Assembly (NCBI GenBank): GCA_025961275.1
Contig: JAOQNJ010000001.1
Span: 3,183,353 to 3,247,352, forward strand
From: Providencia alcalifaciens
Lineage (GTDB): Bacteria; Pseudomonadota; Gammaproteobacteria; Enterobacterales; Enterobacteriaceae
Reading direction: 5' to 3'
DNA: 64,000 nucleotides
The notes below the pieces were generated by a model that saw nothing but the letters and a program-made list of their open reading frames with translations, was not told where the DNA came from and did not search any database. The translations under genes and the position numbers were made by a program. Below, piece after piece: positions 49,583 to 63,382 of this stretch (positions are counted from its first letter, which is position 1; each line of letters opens with the position of its first letter).

Positions 49583-51163
49583 TTATTGCGGCGATGCTTG
49601 CTCAGATGGTAGTTCATTTAAATGTAATAATGTGCGATTGCCATCAATCATGCTGATATTCTTTTGTGGTTGGTAACAGCTTCTTAATGGCGACAAACAC
49701 GCTTTTGTCGCACGTTGTTGTATCCCTAACCAATCACTCATTAACCAGTAATTATTAGCCGTTGAATAGGGGCTATTGAGAGAATGTTCACTCAGTGATG
49801 GCTTAGTCGCACTCAGGCTATACCAAACAAATAGTGGGATTTCATAAGCCTCTTTTCTTGGGCTATTAACGCCATGGTGGTAATGGATTGCGTTATCACT
49901 GTCTAATCTTTGTAATGCATGGTCAGCAAAATACATAACACTCGCGGATTTTCCGTCTAACTTTTGCAGGATATTGTCGATAAATTGGTCGGTATAGGCG
50001 ATAGAGCTGTCATAGCAATCATCATCTTCTTGCTCACTGAAGGTCTGGTATTGGTCTTCAGGAAAGCGATTACAAGAAGGCTCATGGCTGCCGTAAGTGT
50101 GCAGTACAATCAGCTTTTTCTTATTCGTCTTCGTGTTTATCGCATCATCGAAATAATCTAACAACTCTTCGTCGTAGCCAACAAATTCATTCCATTTTTT
50201 ATGCTTTGCCATGCTGGCAATAGTTGAAATGACACTGGTACTTTTATTGGTTTTACCTTGGTTACTGAGCCAGTAAGTTTCAAACCCAGCATGATTAGCC
50301 AAAGCAATAATATTATCGGCATAGTGGGTCTTATCCTGCATTTGCGCAAAGCTGATATTGGCCAGCGATACAGGAACAGACAAAATGGTAACAGGCGCGG
50401 GTGAGTAAGCTTGATTAAATATCAGCATTTGTGGCTTACGGCGATTTAAATTTGGGGTAGTGTCATGCTCGTAGCCATACAGGCTAAGATGATCTCGACG
50501 GACAGATTCGCCAATGATCAGAACATAAATGTCGGCATCAGCTTCTTGCTTATCATACTGATACTCAACTTTGTGACTCGAAATTTTTCTGATCCCGCGG
50601 TTTTCATATAAATTTCTCACCAGTGCTGACGCATTGTAAAACGGTGTGTGTGTAAGGTATTTTTCCCCGATAAGTAGATCGCTATCTTGCTTTGAAAGTA
50701 GTGCAGAATAGTAAACGGGAACAGCCACTAAGTAGCTGCAAAATAAGATAAAACTAACTAATGTGACTTTTCTATTCAGGTACTTAGCACACCGTTGAAT
50801 GCTTAAAAAATAAATTGCAAAAACAATAATATAAAAAAGAACATAATATTTATTGTATGAAAGCATTCCCACCGTTTCGTTACTATTGGTATTAATAAAG
50901 GTTTCAGCGATAGATGATGAGAAGCGAATGTCGTGTTTTTGATAGAAGAAAAAAGAGACTGAAAGATTAAGCGCCCACACAATAGTGATGAGGACGGTGA
51001 TAATTTTACCCGTGAGGCTTTTATATCCACCCGCACAGAGCAACATGATCAATACACCCGTCAGTGTTATGACCAACTTAGATAACAAGCCGATGTCACC
51101 ACTGAGTAAAGCGGGCATTGCGGAAATTAGCAAAAAGTAAATTAAAATAATAAGTAAGCGCAT
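49583..51163 (-). CDS. Phosphoethanolamine transferase of the OpgE/YbiP type
   Basis: 526 residues, inner membrane: about five hydrophobic segments in residues 1-165 and a periplasmic alkaline-phosphatase-like domain. Active-site features: YVLIIGESVRRDHLSLYGYEHDTTPN, catalytic-position Thr in SPAPVTILSVPVSLAN, ALANHAGFETYWLSNQG, YFADHALQRLD, and HHG. Closest to E. coli OpgE, which adds phosphoethanolamine to osmoregulated periplasmic glucans, rather than to EptA or MCR. Six cysteines may pair. Downstream of higBA, convergent. Confidence 0.8.
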   Translation of the reverse strand: MRLLIILIYFLLISAMPALLSGDIGLLSKLVITLTGVLIMLLCAGGYKSLTGKIITVLITIVWALNLSVSFFFYQKHDIRFSSSIAETFINTNSNETVGMLSYNKYYVLFYIIVFAIYFLSIQRCAKYLNRKVTLVSFILFCSYLVAVPVYYSALLSKQDSDLLIGEKYLTHTPFYNASALVRNLYENRGIRKISSHKVEYQYDKQEADADIYVLIIGESVRRDHLSLYGYEHDTTPNLNRRKPQMLIFNQAYSPAPVTILSVPVSLANISFAQMQDKTHYADNIIALANHAGFETYWLSNQGKTNKSTSVISTIASMAKHKKWNEFVGYDEELLDYFDDAINTKTNKKKLIVLHTYGSHEPSCNRFPEDQYQTFSEQEDDDCYDSSIAYTDQFIDNILQKLDGKSASVMYFADHALQRLDSDNAIHYHHGVNSPRKEAYEIPLFVWYSLSATKPSLSEHSLNSPYSTANNYWLMSDWLGIQQRATKACLSPLRSCYQPQKNISMIDGNRTLLHLNELPSEQASPQ

Positions 51164-51213
51164 AATGATGATTAGCTTTTTTAGATGTATGAAAGTGTCC
51201 TACGTAATGATGT

Positions 51214-51363
51214 ATATCCGTTATATTTCAAGTCTTATGACTGAAGATCATAACTCAATGAGCTCAAAGATCAGCAGCGCTTAGCCTACCGCGGTGCAAG
51301 AATTTTTATCATAGGAATAGTTTTATTTGTCACCTACGTATATTTCGAATCATTTAAAGTATA
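51214..51363. repeat. Degenerate ERIC-like element
   Basis: Ends TATATCCGTTATATTTCAAG and ATATTTCGAATCATTTAAAG. Its left end is a close match (inverted) to the one at 63505-63648. Confidence 0.5.
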
Positions 51364-51480
51364 GATGGGCCTTACTGTAAGTTAGTTGAATATATAGATA
51401 GGGGTTATAACATGATAAAAGGCAATATAATCAATTTGATAGGGTAAAAAACTGTAAACTAGCGTGAGGTTAAGTCATCA

Positions 51481-51516
51481 AAAAAAGAAAACCCCATGTT
51501 TTCACACGAGGTTTTA
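51481..51516 (-). terminator. Terminator of the dnaA-gyrB gene group
   Basis: Read on the minus strand: AAAACCT, loop, GGGGTTTT, then CTTTTTTT. Confidence 0.8.
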
Positions 51517-51547
51517 GCGTTAATCACATTCTTTTATTAGCAACGAA

Positions 51548-53974
<2,427 letters not shown>

Positions 53975-53980
53975 CTATAT

Positions 53981-55075
53981 TTAATTCTGTGGTTTAACTT
54001 CTATTTTGCCATGTTCTACGCTAAACATCTTGCTGTTTACATCAATCATGTCTTTAACTTGCTCAGGTGTTATCGCACTAACAAACACTTGAGCTTGCGT
54101 AGCCTTGAGTCGAGCAGCCAATAATTGACGACGACCCGAATCAAGTTCCGAGGCAAAATCATCCAGTAGATACAGGCATCGTTGCCCGCTCTGTTGAGTG
54201 AAAAATTCACCCTGCGCTAACCTTAATGCACACATTAAAAGTTTTAGCTGACCGCGTGAAAGCATATCTTCAACAGGGGTTCCATTTGCCCTAATGCGCA
54301 AATCAGCCTTATGTGGCCCGGAGGCGGTATAGGTTAACGCTTTATCACGCTCAAATTGGCGCTCTAATAGTTCTGAATAATCGATTTCTTTGTCCCAACC
54401 GCGTTGAAAAGAGACCGATAAAACAAATTCAGGCAAAAACTGCTGGCAGGTTTGCTCAATATTTTGAGCAATACCCGAAATATACTCATTGCGCCATTGA
54501 CTTATTTGCTCTGAGAGCGGAGCCAATTCTTTATCCCAATGACGTATTTGGTCATAACGACTAACTTGGCGTAATGCAGCATTACGTTGTTTTAATAGCC
54601 GTTTTAAATCAGACCAAACGGAAAAAAACAAGGATTGACTGTGAAAACATCCCCAATCGATAAATGCACGGCGATACTTAGGGCCACCATTTAGCAATGT
54701 GAACCCCTCTGGGGTAATTAATTGCATCGGTAGTAATTTTGCAAGTTCTGCAATCTTGTGGCCATCAGTGCCGTCGATTCTGACCTTACTATCACCTTCA
54801 CGATTCTTACTCAAGCCCAGCGAGAGTTGTTTGCGTGATTCATCAAGGTGCCCCAATTTCCCATGTAGGATAAATTGGTCTTGCTCGTGACGGATCACCC
54901 TATTCGCCTGAATACTGCGAAAAGCGCGGCCGTGGCCTAAGGTATATATCGCTTCCAGTACACTGGTTTTACCGCTCCCATTTGGGCCAATTAAAAAATT
55001 GAACCCAGTCGCTAAGGGGAGATCAGCATCTTCAATGTTACGAAAATCGCGGATCAATAAACGCGAAAGGATCAT
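53981..55075 (-). CDS. recF: DNA replication and repair protein RecF
   Basis: SMC-like ATPase that loads RecA at gaps with RecO and RecR. 364 residues. Walker [15 protein letters not shown] at 30-43; signature motif [17 protein letters not shown]; Walker [12 protein letters not shown]. It lies 9 bases after dnaN and 18 bases before gyrB, the usual order. Confidence 0.97.
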   Translation of the reverse strand: MILSRLLIRDFRNIEDADLPLATGFNFLIGPNGSGKTSVLEAIYTLGHGRAFRSIQANRVIRHEQDQFILHGKLGHLDESRKQLSLGLSKNREGDSKVRIDGTDGHKIAELAKLLPMQLITPEGFTLLNGGPKYRRAFIDWGCFHSQSLFFSVWSDLKRLLKQRNAALRQVSRYDQIRHWDKELAPLSEQISQWRNEYISGIAQNIEQTCQQFLPEFVLSVSFQRGWDKEIDYSELLERQFERDKALTYTASGPHKADLRIRANGTPVEDMLSRGQLKLLMCALRLAQGEFFTQQSGQRCLYLLDDFASELDSGRRQLLAARLKATQAQVFVSAITPEQVKDMIDVNSKMFSVEHGKIEVKPQN

Positions 55076-55084
55076 AAAAAACGA

Positions 55085-56185
55085 TTACAAACGCATTGGC
55101 ATGACAACATAAACAGCAGCGCTGCTTGCGGAGTCTTCAATTTGTACACTCGACACTGCATCAGTTAAAAACAGTGTCACATTCTCGCTCTTTAACGCAT
55201 TAAGTACATCTAAGATGTAGCTTACGTTAAAGCCGATTTCCATTTCGGTACCCTTATAGTCAACATCAACAATCTCTTCAGCTTCTTCCTGCTCAGGGTT
55301 ATTAGCGGTGATGCGTAACTGGTTCTCACTAAAGTACAAACGAACACCGCGGAACTTTTCATTTGATAAAATTGCCGCACGTGAGAAGGCTTGTTTTAAT
55401 AAATCACAGCGGGCTTCTAACGTTTTGTTTGGGTTTTTCGGCAACACACGACGATAATCAGGGAACCGCCCATCAACCAATTTAGAAGTGAAAATAAAAT
55501 CACCAACGTGTGCGCGGATATTATTGCTACCAATTTGTAGCTGCAATGGTGTATCGCCACCATCTAAGAGGCGCATTAATTCAATCACACCTTTGCGTGG
55601 CACAATCACCGAATGTGATGGCAACTCTTGCCCGATATCCATCGAACAAACCGCAAGACGGTGACCATCAGTTGACACCGTTCTTAATAACTGACCTTCG
55701 GTTTCAAACAGCATGCCATTGAGGTAATAACGAACATCTTGGTGTGCCATTGAAAACTGAGTGGCTTCAATCAATTTTTTAAGGATTGACTGAGGTAACG
55801 AAAATTCTACTTCGCTCTGCCAATCATCTAAATTAGGGAAATCTGTTGCGGGTAATGTCGATAATGAAAAACGACTACGGCCTGAGCGGACGAGTAGTCT
55901 GTAATCATCGAGTTCTACACGGATTTCAGAACCTTCAGGAAGCCCACGCCAAATATCAAAAAATTTGCGTGCTGGAACTGTAGTTGCTCCGACCTCATGT
56001 TCTTGAGTTAAAGGAACATTGGCCATCATCTCCATTTCTAAGTCGGTTCCCGTCAATAGCAAAGCACCTTCTTTAACTTGTAAAAGAAGATTACCCAAAA
56101 TTGGCAGAGTTGGACGTCCGCCTAATGGGCCACTAACCTGTTGTAACGGTTTTAATAACTGCTCGCGCTCAATAGTAAATTTCAT
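55085..56185 (-). CDS. dnaN: DNA polymerase III subunit beta (sliding clamp)
   Basis: 366 residues, three similar domains of the ring clamp. N-terminus MKFTIEREQLLKPLQQVSGPLGGRPTLPILGN and C-terminus YVVMPMRL match E. coli. It lies 5 bases after the dnaA stop. Confidence 0.98.
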   Translation of the reverse strand: MKFTIEREQLLKPLQQVSGPLGGRPTLPILGNLLLQVKEGALLLTGTDLEMEMMANVPLTQEHEVGATTVPARKFFDIWRGLPEGSEIRVELDDYRLLVRSGRSRFSLSTLPATDFPNLDDWQSEVEFSLPQSILKKLIEATQFSMAHQDVRYYLNGMLFETEGQLLRTVSTDGHRLAVCSMDIGQELPSHSVIVPRKGVIELMRLLDGGDTPLQLQIGSNNIRAHVGDFIFTSKLVDGRFPDYRRVLPKNPNKTLEARCDLLKQAFSRAAILSNEKFRGVRLYFSENQLRITANNPEQEEAEEIVDVDYKGTEMEIGFNVSYILDVLNALKSENVTLFLTDAVSSVQIEDSASSAAVYVVMPMRL

Positions 56186-56190
56186 AGCAA

Positions 56191-57582
56191 TTAAGATGAT
56201 AAAGTTCTGATTAAGTTAGAATAATCCTCTTTGATGTCATGGCTTTCTTCCCGTAATTGTTCAATTTTACGGCAAGCATGCAATACTGTCGTATGATCAC
56301 GACCACCAAAGGCATCCCCGATTTCAGGTAAACTATGATTCGTCAGTTCCTTAGCGAGTGCCATTGCCATCTGACGCGGGCGAGCGACAGAACGAGAGCG
56401 GCGCTTGGAAAGTAAATCTGCAATTTTTATCTTATAGTACTCAGCGACAGTTTTCTGAATATTATCAATAGTTACCAGTTTTTCTTGTAGTGCTAGTAAA
56501 TCTCGCAACGCTTCCCGAACAAAGTCGATAGTAATTGCGCGACCTGTAAAGTTTGCATTCGCAATAACACGGTTTAATGCGCCTTCCAATTCACGAACAT
56601 TGGAGCGTAAGCGCTTAGCGATGAAGAAAGCAACTTCGCCTGGAAGCTGGATCTCGTTTTCATCTGCTTTTTTCATTAAAATTGCGACACGAGTTTCAAG
56701 TTCTGGTGGCTCTATCGCCACTGTTAATCCCCAGCCAAAACGCGATTTTAAACGATCTTCAACCCCATTAATCTCTTTGGGATAGCGATCCGAAGTTAGA
56801 ATAATTTGTTGATTACCTTCTAATAACGCATTGAAAGTATGAAAAAATTCTTCCTGAGAACGCTCTTTATTGGCAAAAAATTGAATGTCATCAATAAGTA
56901 ATGCATCGACCGAACGATAATAGCGTTTGAACTCTTCAATCGCATTGTTTTGCAAAGCTTTGACCATATCTTGAACAAAACGTTCAGAATGCATATATAC
57001 CACACGAGCATCAGCTTTGTGCTGAATTATACTATTGCCAACGGCGTGTAATAAATGCGTTTTACCTAACCCAGTGCCGCCATAAAGGAATAAAGGGTTA
57101 TATGCACCACCTGGATTTTCAGCAACCTGCCTCGCAGCAGCTCGAGCGAGTTGGTTCGACTTACCTTCAACAAAGTTATCAAATGTGTGCTTAGGGTTAA
57201 CATTAGACCGATAAGCAACATTAGGTTGTACTTTGTTTGAGTTATCCCAGCTTGGTCTCATCGGTGCAGATGGGATGGCGATCGCTGGTGCTTCTGGAGT
57301 ATAGCGAGATCGTTTGCTGGTAGGGGAAGCGGTAAGAGGCTTGCTCCCCACTTCAAAATGCAATACTGGAGCATCAGTGCCACAGAAATCATTCAATAAT
57401 TCATTGATATTATTGATGTACTTATCTCTTACCCAATCAAGGACAAAACGATTCGGGGCATAAAGCGCCAGAGTATTATCGTTTAATTCAGCTTGAAGAG
57501 GGCGTATCCACATACTAAATTCTGTGGCAGGTAGTTCATCCTGCAATCGGGCAAGACATTGCTGCCAAAGCGAAAGTGACAC
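56191..57582 (-). CDS. dnaA: Chromosomal replication initiator protein DnaA
   Basis: 463 residues from GTG 57582, with AGGGAG 6 bases upstream and a product beginning [18 protein letters not shown] as in E. coli. An upstream in-frame Met (57633) would add 17 unrelated residues and is rejected. Domain I at 1-85; linker rich in Pro and Ser; AAA+ domain: [19 protein letters not shown] and [16 protein letters not shown], sensor [12 protein letters not shown]-type; domain [18 protein letters not shown], binding DnaA boxes. Confidence 0.98.
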   Translation of the reverse strand: MSLSLWQQCLARLQDELPATEFSMWIRPLQAELNDNTLALYAPNRFVLDWVRDKYINNINELLNDFCGTDAPVLHFEVGSKPLTASPTSKRSRYTPEAPAIAIPSAPMRPSWDNSNKVQPNVAYRSNVNPKHTFDNFVEGKSNQLARAAARQVAENPGGAYNPLFLYGGTGLGKTHLLHAVGNSIIQHKADARVVYMHSERFVQDMVKALQNNAIEEFKRYYRSVDALLIDDIQFFANKERSQEEFFHTFNALLEGNQQIILTSDRYPKEINGVEDRLKSRFGWGLTVAIEPPELETRVAILMKKADENEIQLPGEVAFFIAKRLRSNVRELEGALNRVIANANFTGRAITIDFVREALRDLLALQEKLVTIDNIQKTVAEYYKIKIADLLSKRRSRSVARPRQMAMALAKELTNHSLPEIGDAFGGRDHTTVLHACRKIEQLREESHDIKEDYSNLIRTLSS

Positions 57583-57684
57583 GGTGGACTCCCTAAACAA
57601 GATCAATGAAACAAAGAAGTACGGATTAAGCAAAGAATTTTTTACTGGCGGCTTCTATTAAAAAAAGAGGCCTGAAAAGTAAAT

Positions 57685-57806
57685 TATACTCATCATACTT
57701 TAAGTTGCAGTTGGCATCGCTAAATCGCTGAATCATAGAGTGACCTATTTTTCATCGGAATAGCTTCGCTTGTTGCCGACATGCAGCTTGAATTATTTTT
57801 TGTATA
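57685..57806. repeat. ERIC/IRU element upstream of dnaA
   Basis: Begins ATACTCATCATACTTTAAG and ends GCAGCTTGAATTATTTTTTG; the middle has diverged. Confidence 0.75.
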
Positions 57807-57834
57807 GACTCATTTTTACTTATCGTATTTTCCC

Positions 57835-58077
57835 GATCCTCAGATCGGAAATGTGACCGGAGATCATACCGTAAAATTGGCAAGAGATCTCCATTCTTTT
57901 ACACAGTTTTTATGCTTTTTATCCACAGGTAATTGTGGTAATACATCGCGGTTAGAGGAGAGGCATACTGTTCGATCAGGATTACGTGCTTTTTTTCCAC
58001 AGAGCTGGGGATAACTTTATACGATTTATAGAAAATATTCCTAAGATCAAAAAATATTTTTAGATCGGCCAATGATC
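57835..58077. promoter_or_regulatory. DnaA boxes and GATC cluster upstream of dnaA
   Basis: A consensus DnaA box TTATCCACA at 57919-57927, a near match TTTTCCACA at 57993-58001 and a reverse TTATCCCCA at 58006-58014. GATC occurs at 57835, 57843, 57862, 57886, 57974, 58045, 58063 and 58074, a density that suits SeqA/Dam control of dnaA. Confidence 0.75.
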
Positions 58078-58281
58078 CTTGCGCTTTGAAGTGGAGTCCG
58101 TATAATCTTCCACCCTGTGTACTACGCTAATGTAACTTTTCACGGCGAGCCACAACAAGGTAAGCTTTAATTAGCCATCTTGGGCCCACCTAAAAATCGC
58201 GCAATTGGTCGTCGTCACAGCATATGTCAGCAAACCTGTCAGCCAGGCTATAAATAAAAGTGGTTTGATTGCGTCATTTCA

Positions 58282-58311
58282 TTGACGTGACCCCCTATGT
58301 TTTATTACAAT
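58282..58311 (+). promoter_or_regulatory. rpmH promoter
   Basis: TTGACG, 18 bases, TACAAT; 113 bases before rpmH. Confidence 0.6.
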
Positions 58312-58411
58312 CCTGCCTCTTTCTATATTGTTGCGATAGAGGCACTGGTGTAAATCAGTTTCCACTGGTTGCCAACGCGTTTACTGAATCAGTAATAAAT
58401 TTTAAAGTTAG

Positions 58412-58567
<156 letters not shown>

Positions 58568-58588
58568 TAAAGCTAGCCCTCTATTCAC

Positions 58589-58948
58589 GTGGTTACGCTC
58601 GCTTTTACCCGGGAGTTACGTTTGTTAACTCCCAGGCACTTCGATAATGTCTTTAAGCAGCCGCAAAGAGCGAGTTCCCCAGAGATAACAATCCTTGGTC
58701 GCCTAAACGAGCTGGGGTATCCCCGCATCGGTCTTACCATCGCCAAAAAAAATGTTAAACGAGCTCATGAGCGAAATCGCATCAAACGATTAGCGCGTGA
58801 ATACTTTCGTTTGCATCAACATGAATTGCCTCCAATGGATTTTGTGTTATTGGTAAGGAAGGGGGTAGCAAATCTCGATAATCAACAAATCATGGAAGCA
58901 TTGGGTAAATTATGGCGTCGACACAGTCGCTTGGCTCAAAACTCCTGA
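58589..58948 (+). CDS. rnpA: Ribonuclease P protein component
   Basis: 119 residues starting at GTG 58589 ([20 protein letters not shown]). The protein partner of the RNase P RNA in tRNA 5' processing. RNR signature [24 protein letters not shown] is at about 48-71. It overlaps yidD by 37 bases in another frame, as in other Enterobacterales. Confidence 0.97.
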   Translation: MVTLAFTRELRLLTPRHFDNVFKQPQRASSPEITILGRLNELGYPRIGLTIAKKNVKRAHERNRIKRLAREYFRLHQHELPPMDFVLLVRKGVANLDNQQIMEALGKLWRRHSRLAQNS

Positions 58949-59172
58949 TCGGGCTGATTAGAGGTTACCAATTGGCGATTAGTCCGCTGTTGGGGCCTCG
59001 TTGCCGTTTCAATCCAACTTGTTCGAATTATGGAATTGAGGCATTGCGCAGGTTCGGAATGTTAAAAGGTAGTTGGTTAACGGCGAAACGCGTATTAAAA
59101 TGCCACCCTTTACACGCTGGTGGAGACGATCCTGTTCCGCCTAAAAAAAACGATGATAATAGAGAATTATAA
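58912..59172 (+). CDS. yidD: Membrane protein insertion efficiency factor YidD
   Basis: 86 residues. Conserved [32 protein letters not shown] and [15 protein letters not shown] carry the family cysteines. It supports YidC-dependent insertion of inner-membrane proteins. Overlaps rnpA and ends 2 bases before yidC. Confidence 0.96.
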   Translation: MASTQSLGSKLLIGLIRGYQLAISPLLGPRCRFNPTCSNYGIEALRRFGMLKGSWLTAKRVLKCHPLHAGGDDPVPPKKNDDNREL

Positions 59173-59174
59173 CG

Positions 59175-60824
59175 ATGGATTCGCAACGCAATCTTCTACT
59201 CATCGCTTTGCTGTTCGTTTCGTTCTTAGTATGGCAAGCCTGGGAAAGCGATAAAGCTGCTCAGGACTTTAAAACTGTCCAAACTACACAACAAACGGAT
59301 ATGCCAAGCAGTCATTCCCAAGCCGTAACGAGCAGTGGGCAAGGTAACCTAATCACAGTGAAAACTGATGTGCTTGATATGCGCATTAATACACGTGGTG
59401 GTGATATTGATGAGGCTGACTTGTTAGCCTATCCTGCGACCCTTCATTCGGAAGATCCATTCCGTTTACTGGAAACTACACCAGGCTTTATCTATCAGGC
59501 ACAAAGTGGTTTGATTGGTCAACATGGGCCAGACAACCCAGCGAATAATAATGGTCAACGTCCTGTTTATACAGCAGATGCAACAAGCTTCGTGCTGGCG
59601 GATGGCCAAGATGAACTGCGAGTTCCAATGACATTCACCGATAAAGACGGTGTGGTTTATCAAAAAACCTATGTCCTGAAACGTGGTCATTACACTGTTG
59701 ATGTTGAATACAATATTCAAAATCCAACAGCACAATCTTTAAACCTCGCCTTCTTCGGTCAATTGAAACAAACTATCCAATTACCAAAAGAACGTGATAC
59801 TGGTAGCAGCAACTTTGCATTACACACTTACCGTGGTGCGGCATACTCTTCAGACGAAACTAACTATAAAAAATATAGCTTTAGCGATATTGAAGATAAG
59901 AGCCTGAGTATTGAGACTAAAGGTGGCTGGATTGCGATGTTGCAGCAGTACTTTGCAACTGCATGGGTTCCTGCAAGCACCGAAAAGAGCACGTTCTATA
60001 CTATCGACCTCGATAAATCGTCCGCGATCATTGGTTATAAGAGTGAGCCTGTGACCATCGCTGCTAATGGTACTGGAACATACTCATCAACATTGTGGAT
60101 TGGCCCTGAAATTCAGTCAGAAATGGCTGCAGTTGCTCCACACTTAGATTTAACTGTTGATTACGGTTGGTTATGGTTTATCTCTCAACCGCTGTTTAAA
60201 CTGCTGAAATTCATTCACGGTTTTGTCGGTAACTGGGGTATTGCTATCATCGTTATCACGTTTATCGTCCGTGGTATTATGTACCCGCTTACCAAAGCAC
60301 AGTACACCTCGATGGCGAAAATGCGTTTACTGCAACCTAAATTGGCTGCAATGCGTGAGCGTATTGGTGACGACAAACAACGTATGAGCCAAGAAATGAT
60401 GGCGATGTACAAGGCGGAAAAAGTGAACCCTCTGGGTGGCTGTTTACCTCTTGTCATCCAAATGCCAATCTTCCTTGCTCTTTACTACATGTTGATGGGC
60501 TCTGTTGAGCTGCGTCATGCACCATTCTTTGGTTGGATACAGGATTTATCAGCACAAGATCCGTACTATATCCTGCCGGTTCTGATGGGTATGACCATGT
60601 TTGTTATTCAGAAGATGTCACCAACTGCCGTGACTGACCCAATGCAGCAGAAGATAATGACCTACATGCCGGTTGTATTCACTATCTTCTTCCTGTGGTT
60701 CCCGTCAGGTCTGGTACTGTACTACATCGTGAGTAACTTAGTGACTATCCTCCAGCAGCAGATTATTTATCGTGGTCTGGAAAAACGTGGTCTGCATAGT
60801 CGCACTAAGAAAGAGAAAAAATAA
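59175..60824 (+). CDS. yidC: Membrane protein insertase YidC
   Basis: 549 residues (548 in E. coli). Signal-anchor helix at about 5-20, large periplasmic beta-domain (about 60-345), then five helices including [22 protein letters not shown], the Arg of the hydrophilic groove (R366 in E. coli), and the C-terminal basic tail HSRTKKEKK. It inserts small membrane proteins such as subunit c of ATP synthase, itself encoded in this window. Confidence 0.98.
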   Translation: MDSQRNLLLIALLFVSFLVWQAWESDKAAQDFKTVQTTQQTDMPSSHSQAVTSSGQGNLITVKTDVLDMRINTRGGDIDEADLLAYPATLHSEDPFRLLETTPGFIYQAQSGLIGQHGPDNPANNNGQRPVYTADATSFVLADGQDELRVPMTFTDKDGVVYQKTYVLKRGHYTVDVEYNIQNPTAQSLNLAFFGQLKQTIQLPKERDTGSSNFALHTYRGAAYSSDETNYKKYSFSDIEDKSLSIETKGGWIAMLQQYFATAWVPASTEKSTFYTIDLDKSSAIIGYKSEPVTIAANGTGTYSSTLWIGPEIQSEMAAVAPHLDLTVDYGWLWFISQPLFKLLKFIHGFVGNWGIAIIVITFIVRGIMYPLTKAQYTSMAKMRLLQPKLAAMRERIGDDKQRMSQEMMAMYKAEKVNPLGGCLPLVIQMPIFLALYYMLMGSVELRHAPFFGWIQDLSAQDPYYILPVLMGMTMFVIQKMSPTAVTDPMQQKIMTYMPVVFTIFFLWFPSGLVLYYIVSNLVTILQQQIIYRGLEKRGLHSRTKKEKK

Positions 60825-60829
60825 TGAAC

Positions 60830-60860
60830 ACTTTAGGTGAGCCATGTGCTCACCTAAAGT
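60830..60860 (+). terminator. Hairpin after yidC
   Basis: ACTTTAGGTGAGC and GCTCACCTAAAGT form a perfect 13-bp stem with a 5-base loop; only weak U tail. Confidence 0.7.
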
Positions 60861-60988
60861 ATATCCCCTTAATTCTTCAAGTCGCAGTGTTGTTGACTGT
60901 GTAAATTTGCCCTAGTCACGTAGTTATCTAGACGCATTGGGTCTTATTTACTTGCTGCCTAGATACGACTCGAATTATTTGGAATATA
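60860..60988. repeat. ERIC/IRU element between yidC and mnmE
   Basis: TATATCCCCTTAATTCTTCAAG to CTCGAATTATTTGGAATATA, 129 bases, inside the yidC-mnmE gap. Confidence 0.8.
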
Positions 60989-60992
60989 GTAT

Positions 60993-61027
60993 TAAGGCGG
61001 CCAATGTGGACCGCCTTAATTTTTTTA
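60993..61027 (+). terminator. Intrinsic terminator or attenuator directly before mnmE
   Basis: TTAAGGCGG and CCGCCTTAA stem with a 10-base loop and seven T; it ends 22 bases before the mnmE ATG. Confidence 0.8.
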
Positions 61028-61048
61028 TAGAAATGATAGAGAAACATC

Positions 61049-62413
61049 ATGCAAACCAACGATACGATTGTTGCACAGGCAACGCCTCCCGGTCGTGGTG
61101 GTGTCGGTATTCTGCGGGTATCAGGCCCAAAAGCGGCTTTAGTGGCTCAAACAATACTGGGCAAGCTGCCAAAACCTCGCTATGCGGATTATCTCCCCTT
61201 TCGCGACGTTAATGATACTGTGCTTGACCAAGGCATTGCTCTTTTCTTTCCCGGACCCAATTCGTTTACGGGGGAAGATGTCCTTGAGCTACAAGGGCAT
61301 GGTGGTCCTGTCATTCTTGATTTACTGCTTAGACGTATCCTTACCATCGATGGTATCCGTATCGCCAATCCCGGTGAATTTTCAGAACGTGCTTTCTTGA
61401 ATGATAAGCTGGATTTAGCGCAAGCAGAAGCGATTGCTGATTTGATTGATGCAAGTTCAGAACAAGCTGCTCGCTCGGCAATGAACTCGCTACAGGGTGC
61501 TTTTTCGGCACAAATTCACCATATGGTGGAAGCACTGACCACATTACGTATTTATGTTGAAGCCGCGATAGACTTTCCAGATGAAGAAATTGATTTCCTT
61601 TCTGATGGCAAAATTGAAGCCAAACTTGATGAGGTGATTGCGGATTTAGCCCGTGTTCGTTCAGAAGCGCGCCAAGGTAGTTTGTTGCGCGAAGGAATGA
61701 AAGTAGTAATTGCGGGTCGTCCAAATGCCGGTAAATCGAGTCTACTTAATGCCTTAGCAGGAAGAGAAGCGGCCATTGTGACTGATATTGCGGGAACAAC
61801 TCGTGATGTGTTACGTGAACACATCCACATCGATGGTATGCCACTGCATATTATCGATACGGCGGGTTTACGTGAAGCCAGTGACGAAGTCGAACGTATT
61901 GGTATTGAGCGCGCGTGGAAAGAGATAGAACAAGCTGACCGTGTATTGTTTATGCTTGATAGCACAACGACAGATGCGACTGAACCACAACAAATCTGGC
62001 CTGAATTTATGGCTCGTTTACCGAATACATTACCCGTGACAGTCATCCGCAATAAAGCGGATAAAACAGGTGAAGAAATCGAATTTGTTGAGGATGTACG
62101 TTACCCATTAATTCGCCTGTCTGCTCGTGAAGAGAAAGGGATAGATTTGCTACGCGATCATCTTAAAGAAGCAATGGGTTTTAAAGGTAATACGGAAGGT
62201 GGTTTCTTAGCCCGTCGTCGTCACTTGCAAGCATTAGATGCGGCAACGACCCACTTAGATCAAGGTCATGAGCAATTAGTGGTTGCACGTTCTGGTGAGT
62301 TACTTGCAGAAGAGCTGCGCCTTGCACAACTGGAATTGAGCGAAATTACGGGTGAGTTTAGCTCTGATGATTTACTCGGCCGAATTTTCTCCAGTTTTTG
62401 TATTGGTAAGTAG
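61049..62413 (+). CDS. mnmE: tRNA uridine-5-carboxymethylaminomethyl(34) synthesis GTPase MnmE
   Basis: Partner of MnmG in wobble-U34 modification. 454 residues, as in E. coli. N-terminal folate-binding domain; G domain inserted in the helical part: GRPNAGKSS (about 223-231), TTRD, DTAGLRE, NKAD; the C-terminal CIGK with the essential Cys451. An intrinsic terminator lies directly upstream, so a promoter in the preceding ERIC region must be read through it. Confidence 0.97.
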   Translation: MQTNDTIVAQATPPGRGGVGILRVSGPKAALVAQTILGKLPKPRYADYLPFRDVNDTVLDQGIALFFPGPNSFTGEDVLELQGHGGPVILDLLLRRILTIDGIRIANPGEFSERAFLNDKLDLAQAEAIADLIDASSEQAARSAMNSLQGAFSAQIHHMVEALTTLRIYVEAAIDFPDEEIDFLSDGKIEAKLDEVIADLARVRSEARQGSLLREGMKVVIAGRPNAGKSSLLNALAGREAAIVTDIAGTTRDVLREHIHIDGMPLHIIDTAGLREASDEVERIGIERAWKEIEQADRVLFMLDSTTTDATEPQQIWPEFMARLPNTLPVTVIRNKADKTGEEIEFVEDVRYPLIRLSAREEKGIDLLRDHLKEAMGFKGNTEGGFLARRRHLQALDAATTHLDQGHEQLVVARSGELLAEELRLAQLELSEITGEFSSDDLLGRIFSSFCIGK

Positions 62414-62462
62414 TCATACTTGAATTTACTTAGCTGAATGCTGTTGCAAATATGATTTATAC

Positions 62463-62505
62463 ATAAAATGATGAGACGTAACAATAGTATGTTTCATCAT
62501 TTTAT
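62463..62505. terminator. Terminator after mnmE
   Basis: ATAAAATGATGAGA and TTTCATCATTTTAT form a 14-bp stem (one G-U) between convergent mnmE and fdhD. Confidence 0.7.
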
Positions 62506-62551
62506 AGAGTCATAGTTTATTACTATTAATATTTCTAGGGTATTAATTCTG

Positions 62552-63382
62552 TTAATCTATAATTCTGCTTGTATGAGTAAATACCGTTGCTTTTCCTTGG
62601 CGACAAAAACCGACTAACGTCAGATTAGCTTTTTGTGCAACTTCAATCGCTAATGAGGTGGCAGCAGAGACAGCAAATAAAATTTCTGCGCCACAGCTAG
62701 CCGCTTTTTGTACCATTTCATAACTTGCTCTGCTCGAAACCAGTATCGCACCTTGTTGCCACTCGTTGCGATGCTTCATACCCAACAATTTATCAAGAGC
62801 CACATGGCGACCGACATCTTCACAGCCACCAACTAATTGGCCTTCAGGAGATATCCATGCTGCTGCATGAGTACAACCTGTTAGTGCGCCAATCTCTTGG
62901 ACTTTTTTGAGTTCAGTTAGAGCATGATCAAGATTCGAAAGTGAGAAGGTTTGAGTAAAAGGTAGGGGGGCAATAGGTTTAAATATTTCATCGAGCTGTT
63001 CCGTTCCGCAGATACCACAACCTGTTCGGCCTGCAAGATTACGCCTACGCTCTTTTAATCCTACAAAGCGACGGCTAGATAATTCGACATGCACTTCAAT
63101 ACCTCGATGGCAGCCCTCGATAATATCAATTCCACGAATTTCTTGACCTGACTGTATAATCCCTTCTGATAGTGAAAATCCGATCGCGAAATCTTCTAAA
63201 TCTTTTGGAGTTGCCATCATCACAACATGTGATATCCCGTTATAGACCAGCGCTACGGGTATTTCTTCTGCGACCCAGTCATTTATTAGACATTCTAGGT
63301 GACCTTTTTGTTGTACGCTTGTAGGATTTGCGCCAACTATTTTGGTCAATTTTGTTTGTTTTGTGTTATTTATTTCATGCAT
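62552..63382 (-). CDS. fdhD: Formate dehydrogenase sulfur-transfer protein FdhD
   Basis: 276 residues. Moves sulfur from IscS to the molybdenum cofactor of formate dehydrogenases. CGICG motif in [14 protein letters not shown] (about 120-133) carries the functional cysteines. It is divergent from the formate dehydrogenase gene it serves. Confidence 0.95.
   Translation of the reverse strand: MHEINNTKQTKLTKIVGANPTSVQQKGHLECLINDWVAEEIPVALVYNGISHVVMMATPKDLEDFAIGFSLSEGIIQSGQEIRGIDIIEGCHRGIEVHVELSSRRFVGLKERRRNLAGRTGCGICGTEQLDEIFKPIAPLPFTQTFSLSNLDHALTELKKVQEIGALTGCTHAAAWISPEGQLVGGCEDVGRHVALDKLLGMKHRNEWQQGAILVSSRASYEMVQKAASCGAEILFAVSAATSLAIEVAQKANLTLVGFCRQGKATVFTHTSRIID

Larger units (their letters stand above)
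51164..51547. other. Intergenic region between gyrB end and the opgE-like gene
   Basis: About 380 bases with a degenerate ERIC-like element at 51214-51363 and the gyrB terminator at 51481-51516. No gene seen. Confidence 0.65.

Noticed and set aside
49583-51163. Calling the phosphoethanolamine transferase an MCR or EptA colistin-resistance enzyme
   Set aside because: The active-site surroundings (IGESVRRDHLSLYG, ALANHAGFETYWLSNQG) fit OpgE/YbiP better than EptA or MCR.
57582-57633. Longer dnaA start at 57633
   Set aside because: The 17 extra residues have no counterpart in DnaA, while the GTG at 57582 has a good ribosome-binding sequence and the known N-terminus.
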